Shown one piece after another: positions 32,449-39,173 of a stretch of 45,187 bases of DNA. Within the stretch, counting starts at the first letter, position 1; the number at the start of each line of letters is the position of its first letter. The notes beneath the pieces are model-generated. The model searched no databases. It was not told where the DNA came from and was given only the letters and a program-made list of their open reading frames with translations. A program made the position numbers and the translations under genes. Source of the stretch: Bacilli bacterium (GTDB taxonomy: Bacteria > Bacillota_I > Bacilli_A > ML615J-28 > CAG-698); the NCBI GenBank assembly GCA_023228385.1, contig JALOBF010000002.1, positions 1 to 45,187 on the forward strand, read 5' to 3'.

Positions 32449-33613
32449 GAATAAAGAAAAGATTTTAGAATTAAAAAAAGTTCGCCAATATTTTTCTAGT
32501 GGATTCGGTAAAAGAAGAGTTGTTGTAAAAGCGGTGCATAATATCAGTTTTGATATTTATAAAGGTGAAGTATTTGGTTTAGTCGGCGAATCCGGTTGCG
32601 GGAAAACGACGACCGGTCGGGCAATAATTAAATTATATAATATAACCGACGGTGATATTTATTTTAAGGGTCACAGGATTAGTTCGGGTAATCGTGGAAA
32701 AAACCTTGAAATAAGAAGATTAAAAAAGGAAATCGACGAGAAAAAGCAAGAAATCAACAATTTAATATCCGAATTAAAAGGTGAAGAGAAAAAGTTTGAT
32801 TCGGAATGGGTCGGAAAAGAAATTATTGAAGCAGAACAGGAACTCAAAGACTTTATTGAAGAAAAAAACGCCCGAATTAATGAATTGCTAAGAGAGAAAA
32901 AGATAAGCAAACGAATTAATCGCCGTAATCCAGGAATTATGACTAGTATGCAAATGATTTTTCAGGATCCGATTGATTCTTTAAACCCCCGCATGACCGT
33001 AAAAGAAATTGTATCCGAAGGATTAATTATTAACGGTATTAGAGATAAAAAATTCATAGATAAAGAAGTTAACAGAGTATTGGAATTGGTAGGGTTACTT
33101 CCCGATCATGCTAACCGCTATCCCCATGAGTTTAGCGGCGGTCAACGGCAAAGAATCGGCATTGCCCGAGCTTTAATTGTGAATCCTGAATTAATTATTG
33201 CTGATGAGCCGATTAGCGCATTGGATGTATCTATTCAAGCGCAAATAATTAACTTACTTAATGATTTAAGGAAAAATTTTGATCTGACTATTCTTTTTAT
33301 CGCTCATAATTTATCAGTAGTAAAATTCTTTTGTGATCGTATTGCCGTAATGTATTATGGTAGGATTGTTGAAATTGCAACTTCTGATGAACTGTTTAAA
33401 CATCCTTTACATCCTTATACAAAATCATTGTTATCAGCCGTCCCTTTGCCTGACCCTGATTATGAAAAAACACGGCAAAGGATTTCATATAATCCATCTC
33501 TTCGCAAATTTACGGCAGATAAACCAAAAATGGTTGAAATTTATCCGGGTCATTTTGTTTATGCAAGTCAAAATGAGGTTAAATCGTATCGTAAAGAGTT
33601 AAATCTAGAATAA
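32441..33613 (+). CDS. oppF: Oligopeptide ABC transporter ATPase OppF with coiled-coil insertion
   Basis: The 390-residue ATP-binding subunit has Walker A GESGCGKTT (49-57), Q-loop MIFQDPIDSLNPRM near 170, signature FSGGQRQR near 231, Walker B ADEPISALD near 255 and switch His in IAHNLS. Between Walker A and the Q-loop, where normal OppF has about 40 residues, residues about 87-163 form a Lys/Glu-rich heptad-like stretch (IRRLKKEIDEKKQEINNLI and onward) that should be a helical hairpin or coiled coil. The C-terminal oligopeptide extension is present. OppF proteins of Mollicutes are also enlarged, but I cannot say whether at the same place. Confidence 0.93.
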   Translation: MTENKEKILELKKVRQYFSSGFGKRRVVVKAVHNISFDIYKGEVFGLVGESGCGKTTTGRAIIKLYNITDGDIYFKGHRISSGNRGKNLEIRRLKKEIDEKKQEINNLISELKGEEKKFDSEWVGKEIIEAEQELKDFIEEKNARINELLREKKISKRINRRNPGIMTSMQMIFQDPIDSLNPRMTVKEIVSEGLIINGIRDKKFIDKEVNRVLELVGLLPDHANRYPHEFSGGQRQRIGIARALIVNPELIIADEPISALDVSIQAQIINLLNDLRKNFDLTILFIAHNLSVVKFFCDRIAVMYYGRIVEIATSDELFKHPLHPYTKSLLSAVPLPDPDYEKTRQRISYNPSLRKFTADKPKMVEIYPGHFVYASQNEVKSYRKELNLE

Positions 33614-33629
33614 AATCCGGTGATTATTT

Positions 33630-34181
33630 ATGCGTAATTATAGAAAATATACTGAAGAACAAATTTTCTTACCGATAGTTATTTTAATATTGGGACTTAT
33701 ATCATTTTTGATGATATTTACCAATGCGCTGATTTTAAAAGTAGATTATTTGGTTCAAGTCGGCCAAATGCCGCAATATGTTCCGATAACCGATTATTTC
33801 AAGGGCTTCAATCTCGCCTTTAAAATAGGTACCGGTGAAGTCGGTTATAAATATTATAGTTTTATGGCTTCGATCAGTTACTTTATCCCTTTATTATTCG
33901 GCGTTTTGGTAAATATAAAATTAGGGAAAGTGCCTAAATATCTAGTGTATTTTGTTGCGGCATTTTTCTTAATGGTTATACCGATAATTTATCTGATTAG
34001 ATTAAATGGCATTGTTTCGGAATTAAAAGAAATAATAGAGATAGAATCAATATTACTCGGTAAAAAATATCAGAACCTGATTATTAAAATTGAAACAGGC
34101 GCGATAATTCACGCTGCCTTAGCGATTATAGCTGGATTATTCAGTATTTATGCCGGTAGATTGTCGCTTTTAGTAAAATAA
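33630..34181 (+). CDS. Four-helix membrane protein of unknown function at the end of the opp operon
   Basis: The 183-residue product has four hydrophobic segments at about 13-35, 80-98, 107-126 and 155-176. The loop between the first and second segments (about 45 residues, Tyr/Gly-rich) and the one after the third (Glu/Ile-rich) are the only sizeable soluble parts. No family is recognised. It starts 16 bases after oppF on the same strand with a weak GGTG ribosome binding site, so it is probably co-transcribed with the transporter. Confidence 0.65.
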   Translation: MRNYRKYTEEQIFLPIVILILGLISFLMIFTNALILKVDYLVQVGQMPQYVPITDYFKGFNLAFKIGTGEVGYKYYSFMASISYFIPLLFGVLVNIKLGKVPKYLVYFVAAFFLMVIPIIYLIRLNGIVSELKEIIEIESILLGKKYQNLIIKIETGAIIHAALAIIAGLFSIYAGRLSLLVK

Positions 34182-34210
34182 TATTTGATCTAAAAGCGGG
34201 AGGAAAAGAA

Positions 34211-34576
34211 ATGAAAAAATGGTTAGTCCCAAATATTGTAGCTGTTTTAATTTTTATTTTTATTATTTTACTGTCGGTAAAAAAAAATTTGCCTTATCAG
34301 GGCGGTATGTTTGTTGATGCTTTTATGATTACTGGATTTTTTCTCTGGATGGGAGCAGGCATAATTTATATTGATCAAGAAGGGGTTTTTAATATAATAA
34401 GTTATGGAGTAAAAAAATTGTTTAGGGTTTTTAAAAAAGATAAATCTGATGATTTTCCAGAAACATATTTTGAATATAACGAATTAAGGGGAACGAGAAA
34501 ACCAATAAAAATATACCCCTTCCTTATTGTGGGAACAATATATTTTCTAGTCGGACTATTGATATATTTAATCTAA
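34211..34576 (+). CDS. Small membrane protein, possibly DUF3899-like
   Basis: The 121-residue product has three hydrophobic segments at about 5-23, 33-54 and 100-120, with a basic, Lys-rich loop between the last two. The segment FVDAFMITGFFLWMGAG followed by GVFNIISYGVKK recalls the DUF3899 family of Bacilli, but this is a memory-based guess. A GGGAGG site precedes the ATG. It is the last gene of the opp operon, ended by the terminator at 34590-34627. Confidence 0.6.
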   Translation: MKKWLVPNIVAVLIFIFIILLSVKKNLPYQGGMFVDAFMITGFFLWMGAGIIYIDQEGVFNIISYGVKKLFRVFKKDKSDDFPETYFEYNELRGTRKPIKIYPFLIVGTIYFLVGLLIYLI

Positions 34577-34589
34577 CGGAAATAAAATT

Positions 34590-34627
34590 AAGTGTATTTT
34601 TTATCGTTGTAGAAAATACACTTTTTT
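34590..34627 (+). terminator. Terminator of the peptide-transport operon
   Basis: AAGTGTATTTT (34590-34600) pairs with AAAATACACTT (34613-34623), followed by a T-run. Confidence 0.88.
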
Positions 34628-34689
34628 ATTTCAACAGTTCCATTGAATAGTTTAAAATTCCCTTGACACGTCATAATTTACTAATACCT

Positions 34690-34780
34690 GATAAAAGTAT
34701 ATTGGACGGTGAAAACCGCAGGAGCGCTAAAATAAGACCCTAAAAACGTTATAAAAGGGCAATATCACGGCGCAATTTTT
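34690..34780 (+). ncRNA. Candidate structured RNA in the opp-spx intergenic region
   Basis: The 348-base gap between the opp operon and spx has no credible ORF. It contains a compact set of paired segments that is unusually G+C-rich for the window: CGGT-GAAA-ACCG (34707-34718, GNRA tetraloop), GCGCT (34724-34728) with GGCGC (34769-34773), and nested CCCT (34738-34741) with AGGG (34756-34759). AATTTTT follows at 34774. A TTGACA at 34663 has no well-spaced -10. It matches no riboswitch that I recognise. A 14-base palindrome (ATATAG-CC-CTATAT, 34804-34817) lies further downstream. Confidence 0.4.
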
Positions 34781-34869
34781 ATGTTTATTACTGAATAATT
34801 AATATATAGCCCTATATGAAATTATCATAATGTAATGAGATAAAATTTTAAAAAAATCGGGACAATATA

Positions 34870-34898
34870 TTTACTTTTTTATTAAAAAATGCTAAAAT
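34870..34898 (+). promoter_or_regulatory. Sigma-A-like promoter of spx
   Basis: TTTACT (34870-34875) and TAAAAT (34893-34898) are 17 bases apart, 27 bases before the spx start codon, so the structured element upstream would not be in this transcript. Confidence 0.55.
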
Positions 34899-34924
34899 AT
34901 GATAACGAAAGGGATTGATGAAAG

Positions 34925-35365
34925 ATGATCAAATTATATACTTCGCCTAGTTGTTCTTCATGCCGCAAAGTAAAAAAATATTTTGAAAAATATAATATTG
35001 AATATGAAGAAAAAAATATATTTACAACCCCTATTTCTAAAGAAGATATTTTCAAAATGCTGGTAAGAAGTGAAAATGGTTTTGAAGATATTATTTCTAC
35101 AAGATCAAAAATATTTAAAGAAATGGGTATAAGTTTATATAATATGTCAACTCATAATTTAATAGAATTTATAGTCAATAATCCCAGTGTGTTAAAAAGG
35201 CCGATTATTGTTACCGATGCCGAAATCCAGGTTGGATATAATGATGATGATATTGAATTGTTTTTACCTCAGGAAATCAGAGAAATGGATTGCGGTTATT
35301 GTTTTAAGCCGCACAGCCCCGGTGAAGAATGTGATTATGTTAAAAACATAAAATTTACAAAATAA
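34925..35365 (+). CDS. spx: Redox-sensing regulator Spx with Cys/His-rich C-terminal tail
   Basis: Spx binds the RNA polymerase alpha C-terminal domain and redirects transcription under disulfide stress; ClpXP degrades it otherwise. The N-terminus LYTSPSCSSCRK holds the redox switch C10-C13, G52 of the polymerase contact is kept, and IISTRSK and LKRPIIVTDAEIQVGYNDDDI match the Spx family. Bacillus Spx has 131 residues; this has 146, with a tail carrying C123, C126, H130 and C136, spaced like a zinc knuckle. It opens the spx-yjbK-relQ-nadK neighbourhood known from Bacillus. Confidence 0.92.
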   Translation: MIKLYTSPSCSSCRKVKKYFEKYNIEYEEKNIFTTPISKEDIFKMLVRSENGFEDIISTRSKIFKEMGISLYNMSTHNLIEFIVNNPSVLKRPIIVTDAEIQVGYNDDDIELFLPQEIREMDCGYCFKPHSPGEECDYVKNIKFTK

Positions 35366-35366
35366 A

Positions 35367-35394
35367 AATGGACTCGTAACAGAGTCCGTTTTTA
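35367..35394 (+). terminator. Bidirectional terminator between spx and the CYTH gene
   Basis: AATGGACTC (35367-35375) pairs with GAGTCCGTT (35382-35390) with a T-G wobble, flanked by A and T runs serving both strands. Confidence 0.83.
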
Positions 35395-35955
35395 ATTAAA
35401 TCTCTTATATGCTTTAAAAGCTCTTTTGATTTTTTTTTCGGTTTTTTTGTATTGTAACTCGAATTCCCCGATTAACTGTACAAACTCTCTTAAATTGTAT
35501 GAACTGGTTTCATAGACCAATTCGTAATCGGTTTGCTCAAGATAATGACTTTTATCAATAAAGAGTACACCGTTTTTATAGGGTAAAAACAATCTCAGTG
35601 TTGATAGACTAAGGAAATTTATTAACTTTTGGTCGCCAATCAAAGGAGTTAATTCAGTAGCGATTTCGCTTTCCGGCACAATTCCGGTTTTACAGATGTT
35701 TTCGAAAATTTCCCTAGTAATTGAAAACGGAAAATCTTGAAGATTATATCCTTTTTTCTTTTTTAGAATTAAAGTCAAAGTATCGCGTTCGATGACTCTA
35801 AGCGATGCATCATGAGCTTTTAAAGAAAATCTTTTGGTATCAAAATAGTGATTTGTTTGCATATCCATTCGGTTGCCTTTAAATTTTTCCATTAAACGAT
35901 TATATTCTTCTTCTGATAAGAGAGTTCTGAATTCTACTAAGTTTCCAAGATGCAT
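35392..35955 (-). CDS. yjbK: CYTH-domain protein (YjbK family)
   Basis: CYTH enzymes form a beta-barrel tunnel that hydrolyses or cyclises triphosphates using divalent metals. The 187-residue product has the N-terminal ExExK-like variant VEFRTLLSEEEYNRL, NHYFDTKRFSL, LRVIERD and LTLILKKKKGY on the barrel strands, and a C-terminal charged helix. The first motif is less acidic than in ThiTPase-type enzymes, so activity is uncertain. GGGAGG stands 5 bases before the start. It is transcribed against spx and relQ, whereas the neighbourhood otherwise follows the Bacillus yjbK-yjbM-ppnK order. Confidence 0.82.
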   Translation of the reverse strand: MHLGNLVEFRTLLSEEEYNRLMEKFKGNRMDMQTNHYFDTKRFSLKAHDASLRVIERDTLTLILKKKKGYNLQDFPFSITREIFENICKTGIVPESEIATELTPLIGDQKLINFLSLSTLRLFLPYKNGVLFIDKSHYLEQTDYELVYETSSYNLREFVQLIGEFELQYKKTEKKIKRAFKAYKRFN

Positions 35956-36198
35956 ATTGTCCTCCCAATTACTATTTTAGATATTATTTATTATTATACA
36001 TAATAATAATTAAATTGCAAGTATTCACGAAAAAAACCGAGTTTATTATATTATTGTCTATTTTTAAAATAAATACAAAAATAATAATGAAAATTGCTAA
36101 TCCATTTATTTGAAGAAAATAAACTATATATTGAGAATTATTTAAAATACATGTATAATATATTTGGATAGGGTTTAAATAAACGGAAAGGTTGGGTT
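35956..36198 (+). other. AT-rich divergent region between the CYTH gene and relQ
   Basis: These 243 bases contain no supported gene. They hold the relQ promoter at 36131-36159 and presumably the CYTH promoter; no repeat or known RNA motif is seen. Confidence 0.5.
36131..36159 (+). promoter_or_regulatory. Sigma-A promoter of relQ-nadK
   Basis: TTGAGA (36131-36136) and TATAAT (36154-36159) are 17 bases apart, with TG directly before the -10 element. Confidence 0.7.
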
Positions 36199-36876
36199 AT
36201 GATAAACGAAAATCGGTTTTGGAATTCTTTTCTTTTACCGTATGAATTGGCGGTTAGCGGCTTCATTATTAAACTCGAATCAATAAGAAAAGAGTTTTTG
36301 TTTAAGAAGATTAGCAATCCGATTGAAAGTATTTCAGGAAGAGTTAAAACGGTTAGCAGTATTTTGGAAAAAGCGGAAAGGTTGGGTATTGATTTTCATA
36401 ATATTTCCGAGGAAATTTATGATATCGCTGGAATACGTATTATTTGTAAGTATATTCAAGATGTTTATCATGTTTTTGAATTATTAAAAACAAGAAAAGA
36501 TATTGATATTTTTCTTATTAAGGATTATATCGAAAACTCTAAGCCAAGCGGCTATCGATCATTACATTTGATTGCAAAATATGGTGTCGAAACGGTTGAC
36601 GGTAGAGTACCGATTAATATTGAATTTCAGATTCGCACCTATGCAATGCATCTGTGGGCTTCAATAGAACATTCGCTTAAATACAAGTATTATCGCCAAA
36701 TACCCGATGAGATCAAGGAGCGATTGGTTGAAGCATCGAAAATTACAGTCCAACTTGATGAAGAAATGGCAAAAATTAAACAAGCAATTGCGGAAATATC
36801 TGTTGAAAAGGTTCGACCCGAAGAGTACGAATTGGAGAACATCGGATTGTTTTTAGATAATATTTATAAACGGTGA
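36199..36876 (+). CDS. relQ: Small alarmone synthetase RelQ (GTP pyrophosphokinase)
   Basis: RelQ (YjbM, SAS1) makes (p)ppGpp from ATP and GDP or GTP without ribosomes. The 225-residue protein consists of the synthetase domain alone: RVKTVSSILEKAERLG near residue 48, DIAGIRIICKY, the substrate-binding YIENSKPSGYRSLH and the EFQIRTYAMHLWASIEH block near residue 138, followed by a helical tail for tetramer formation. No hydrolase or TGS domain is present. nadK follows after 4 bases, so the two are co-transcribed as in Bacillus. Confidence 0.95.
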   Translation: MINENRFWNSFLLPYELAVSGFIIKLESIRKEFLFKKISNPIESISGRVKTVSSILEKAERLGIDFHNISEEIYDIAGIRIICKYIQDVYHVFELLKTRKDIDIFLIKDYIENSKPSGYRSLHLIAKYGVETVDGRVPINIEFQIRTYAMHLWASIEHSLKYKYYRQIPDEIKERLVEASKITVQLDEEMAKIKQAIAEISVEKVRPEEYELENIGLFLDNIYKR

Positions 36877-36880
36877 TTAT

Positions 36881-37627
36881 ATGAAATATGCATGTTATGG
36901 TAAAACGACAAATATTATACTTCCTTTTGATTATGACGAAAATAATCCTGATATTGTTTTGTCGTTTGGTGGCGACGGTACAATGCTTGGGGCGATTCAT
37001 AAATATAAAAATCAATTAGAAAAAATAAAATTTGTCGGTATTAATACCGGTAAATTAGGGTTTTACACTGATTTTGTTATTGATGAGCTGAACGAAATTT
37101 TCTGCTTGTTAAAAGAGGAAGATTATGATATATTTAAACTTAATCTTATGGAGTATTGCTTAATCGGTACCGATAATTTTTTGAAAGGATACGCCGTAAA
37201 TGATTTGGCCCTGATTAATCCAATTAATACTCAGATAATGGATATATATATAAATGGCAAACATTTTGAAACCATAAGAGGGACCGGAGTTTTAATATCA
37301 CCTCCGGGCGGAAGCACGGCTTATAATAAGTCGCTGGGCGGCAGTATTATCGATCCTTTTATTAAAGCAATACAATTAACTGAAGTGGCACCCATCAATA
37401 ATCGGGTATATCGAAGTTTAGCTTCACCGATGGTTTTATCGGAAAAAACCGAAATAGAGTTGCGTCCGCATTCGGCACAAAATCTATATTTGACTGTTGA
37501 CGGTGAGTATTTACATTTTGATAACTTGAAAGCAATTAAAGCCGATCTATCTGATAAAACTGTCAGCTTTATTGTTAAAAGAGATACTGATTTTTTTGAC
37601 CGGGTAAAAAGAGCATTTATAGAATAA
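36881..37627 (+). CDS. nadK: NAD kinase
   Basis: NAD kinase phosphorylates NAD+ to NADP+. The 248-residue product has the GGDGT motif (30-34) at the ATP/metal site, GINTGKLGFYTD for NAD binding, and the C-terminal RGTGVLISPPGGSTAYNKSLGG block. GGTGATTAT precedes the ATG, 4 bases after the relQ stop, so translation is probably coupled. The length is on the short side, as usual for Bacilli. Confidence 0.95.
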   Translation: MKYACYGKTTNIILPFDYDENNPDIVLSFGGDGTMLGAIHKYKNQLEKIKFVGINTGKLGFYTDFVIDELNEIFCLLKEEDYDIFKLNLMEYCLIGTDNFLKGYAVNDLALINPINTQIMDIYINGKHFETIRGTGVLISPPGGSTAYNKSLGGSIIDPFIKAIQLTEVAPINNRVYRSLASPMVLSEKTEIELRPHSAQNLYLTVDGEYLHFDNLKAIKADLSDKTVSFIVKRDTDFFDRVKRAFIE

Positions 37628-37659
37628 AAATAGGGATACTAATAATCCCTATTTTTTTT
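37628..37659 (+). terminator. Bidirectional terminator between nadK and clpP
   Basis: AAATAGGGAT (37628-37637) pairs with ATCCCTATTT (37645-37654), followed by a T-run; the right arm overlaps the clpP stop codon. Confidence 0.87.
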
Positions 37660-38242
37660 GCGGTTCTTTTTCTAAGATAGAATCGATAATTCCATATGAT
37701 AAGGCTTCTTCTGCAAACATATAATTATCACGATCAGTATCAATATTAATTTGTTCAATTGTTTTACCTGTATATTCCGCTAGACTTCGATTGATTCTTT
37801 CGCGTGTTCTTAAAATATGTTTGGCCGCTATTTGGATTTCTGTAGCTTGGCCTTGCGCACCTCCCAGCGGTTGATGAATCAATATTTCACTATTCGGAAG
37901 GGCATATCTTTTACCTTTGGTGCCACTTGCAAGTATAAAAGCGGCCATTGATGCCGCTAATCCAATGCATATAGTAGAGACATTGGGAGCGATTAATTTC
38001 ATTGTATCGTGTATGGCCATACCCGCGGTTACCGATCCGCCAGGAGAGTTGATATAAAGGAAAATCTCTTTCTCACTATCTTCAGCGGCTAAAAATAAAA
38101 GTTGAGCAACGATGCTATTGGCTAAGGGGTCTTGAATTTCACCGCAAAGCATAATTATCCTATCTTTTAATAATCTAGAATAAATATCATAAGAACGTTC
38201 ACCAAATGATGTCCGTTCTATTACTATGGGGGTATAATACAT
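37649..38242 (-). CDS. clpP: ATP-dependent Clp protease proteolytic subunit
   Basis: ClpP forms the tetradecameric peptidase chamber that works with ClpX or ClpC; it degrades Spx, whose gene is nearby. The catalytic triad is intact as S98 (GLAASMAAF), H123 (ILIHQPLGG) and D172 (TDRDNYM). The INSPGGSV block and the N-terminal axial-loop segment (PIVIERTSFGERSYDI) are typical. The length is 197. AAGGAG precedes the ATG and a good sigma-A promoter lies upstream. No CtsR heptad pair was recognised. Confidence 0.97.
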   Translation of the reverse strand: MYYTPIVIERTSFGERSYDIYSRLLKDRIIMLCGEIQDPLANSIVAQLLFLAAEDSEKEIFLYINSPGGSVTAGMAIHDTMKLIAPNVSTICIGLAASMAAFILASGTKGKRYALPNSEILIHQPLGGAQGQATEIQIAAKHILRTRERINRSLAEYTGKTIEQINIDTDRDNYMFAEEALSYGIIDSILEKEPQKK

Positions 38243-38266
38243 GTTTTTATTCTCCTTTTTAAAATT

Positions 38267-38295
38267 ATTTTACACTAATTATATATTAAAGTCAA
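38267..38295 (-). promoter_or_regulatory. Sigma-A promoter of clpP
   Basis: On the minus strand TTGACT (38295-38290) and TAAAAT (38272-38267) are 17 bases apart, 24 bases before the start codon. Confidence 0.7.
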
Positions 38296-38395
38296 ATCAT
38301 AATTTAAGTTTATTTATCTATATATTTTTAAATATACAAATGCACATGCCAAAAAGGCATAGATTCGTATAATATAGATAGAAGGAGGGAAAAAT

Positions 38396-38776
38396 ATGAA
38401 TTGTTTCGTTAGACCGCCGATTGTCTTTAGAACTACAAGCGATATTCATCGGACTTTTTGTGAAGAACAACCAATAATATGCGAACATGTAAATCGCATA
38501 TTTAATCATCATATTAGACGGAATCGTTTTATTCCCAGACAGTCATGCTGCGAGTTTCATGATTGCTGTGTAGAAAACATCGGCTGCTGCCCGAATATGC
38601 CTTTTGCTGGAACTCAGCCTTTTTTCGGTGAACCACAGTTTGCTGATATGGCGGGAATGCCCGGACCGCAGGTAGGTCCACAGTTCACTGGGATGGAAGG
38701 AATGCCTGAGCCGCAGGCAGGGACACCAGCATTTGATTTTCAACAAGGCCAATTTAGAAGAAGCCGCCGGGTTTAG
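38396..38776 (+). CDS. Cys/His-rich CotD-like spore coat protein
   Basis: The 126-residue product has an N-terminal half rich in Cys, His and Arg (RPPIVFRTTSDIHRTFCEEQ; VNRIFNHHIRRNRF; CCEFHDCC) and a Pro/Gly/Gln/Met-rich second half with two near-repeats (GMPGPQVGPQF and GMPEPQAGTPAF), ending RRSRRV. The early RPP-, HRT- and N-HH segments resemble inner spore coat protein CotD. No enzyme motif is present. AAGGAGGG precedes the ATG. A TGCC-AAAAA-GGCA dyad lies upstream (38347-38359). With gerE and ylbD in the same window, a coat role is plausible but based on composition. Confidence 0.6.
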   Translation: MNCFVRPPIVFRTTSDIHRTFCEEQPIICEHVNRIFNHHIRRNRFIPRQSCCEFHDCCVENIGCCPNMPFAGTQPFFGEPQFADMAGMPGPQVGPQFTGMEGMPEPQAGTPAFDFQQGQFRRSRRV

Positions 38777-38786
38777 TTATTATAAC

Positions 38787-38812
38787 AAAATAGCTCCGCA
38801 AGGGGCTATTTT
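38787..38812 (+). terminator. Terminator of the CotD-like gene
   Basis: AAAATAGCTCC (38787-38797) pairs with GGGGCTATTTT (38802-38812) with one G-T wobble around GCAA. Confidence 0.75.
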
Positions 38813-38892
38813 GTATCAAATTTTAAGTCAAACGCGAAATAAGTATAAATGATAAATATATATAGTTTTAATTATTTTCTTTTAAGAAATAC

Positions 38893-38921
38893 TTGATTAA
38901 AGGCATAATAGGTGATATAAT
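38893..38921 (+). promoter_or_regulatory. Sigma-A promoter of pheST
   Basis: TTGATT (38893-38898) and TATAAT (38916-38921) are 17 bases apart, directly upstream of the T-box. Confidence 0.75.
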
Positions 38922-38929
38922 AAAAATAA

Positions 38930-39154
38930 TTAAAGCGATGATAAAGACGGAGTAGTGGTGCTCTTTTTGCTTCAGGGAATTAGGACCTTGACTGAAAGTC
39001 CTATGCAAAAATCATCATGAAATTCAGCTTTGGAGTGGTTCTAATCAAACCCGCAGATTTGCGTTATCAAAACAAAGAGCAACAAATGATGTTTGTTGAA
39101 ATAAGGTGGTACCGCGGATATTTCGTCCTTAATTATAAATTAAGGATTTTTTTT
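38930..39154 (+). ncRNA. T-box riboswitch with Phe (UUC) specifier
   Basis: A T-box leader senses uncharged tRNA and permits read-through. The universal T-box core appears as AAGGTGGTACCGCGG (39103-39117). Stem I with its AGGACC-type loops spans about 38935-39040, and AATTCAGC on its 3' side carries the specifier TTC at 39023-39025, a Phe codon. The terminator is TCCTTAATT (39126-39134) with AATTAAGGA (39138-39146) and eight T residues. The downstream pheST genes agree with the specifier. Confidence 0.93.
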
Positions 39155-39173
39155 ATTATATAAGGAGGTTATT

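Noticed and set aside
34741..34754. cre-like sequence TAAAAACGTTATAA upstream of spx
   Set aside because: It has two mismatches to the consensus and lies in the loop of the candidate RNA, far from the spx promoter.
36184..36387. 14-base repeat CGGAAAGGTTGGGT at the relQ start and inside relQ
   Set aside because: Several repeats of this length are expected by chance in 45 kb of biased sequence, and the inner copy is explained by codons.
36776..37015. Reverse-strand frame across the relQ-nadK junction
   Set aside because: It is a shadow of two well-recognised genes and has no start signal.
38267..38306. CtsR operator or sigma-K site before clpP and the CotD-like gene
   Set aside because: Only one AGTCAAA-like heptad is present, and the CATAATTTA box at 38298 is about 90 bases from the CotD-like start without an AC -35.
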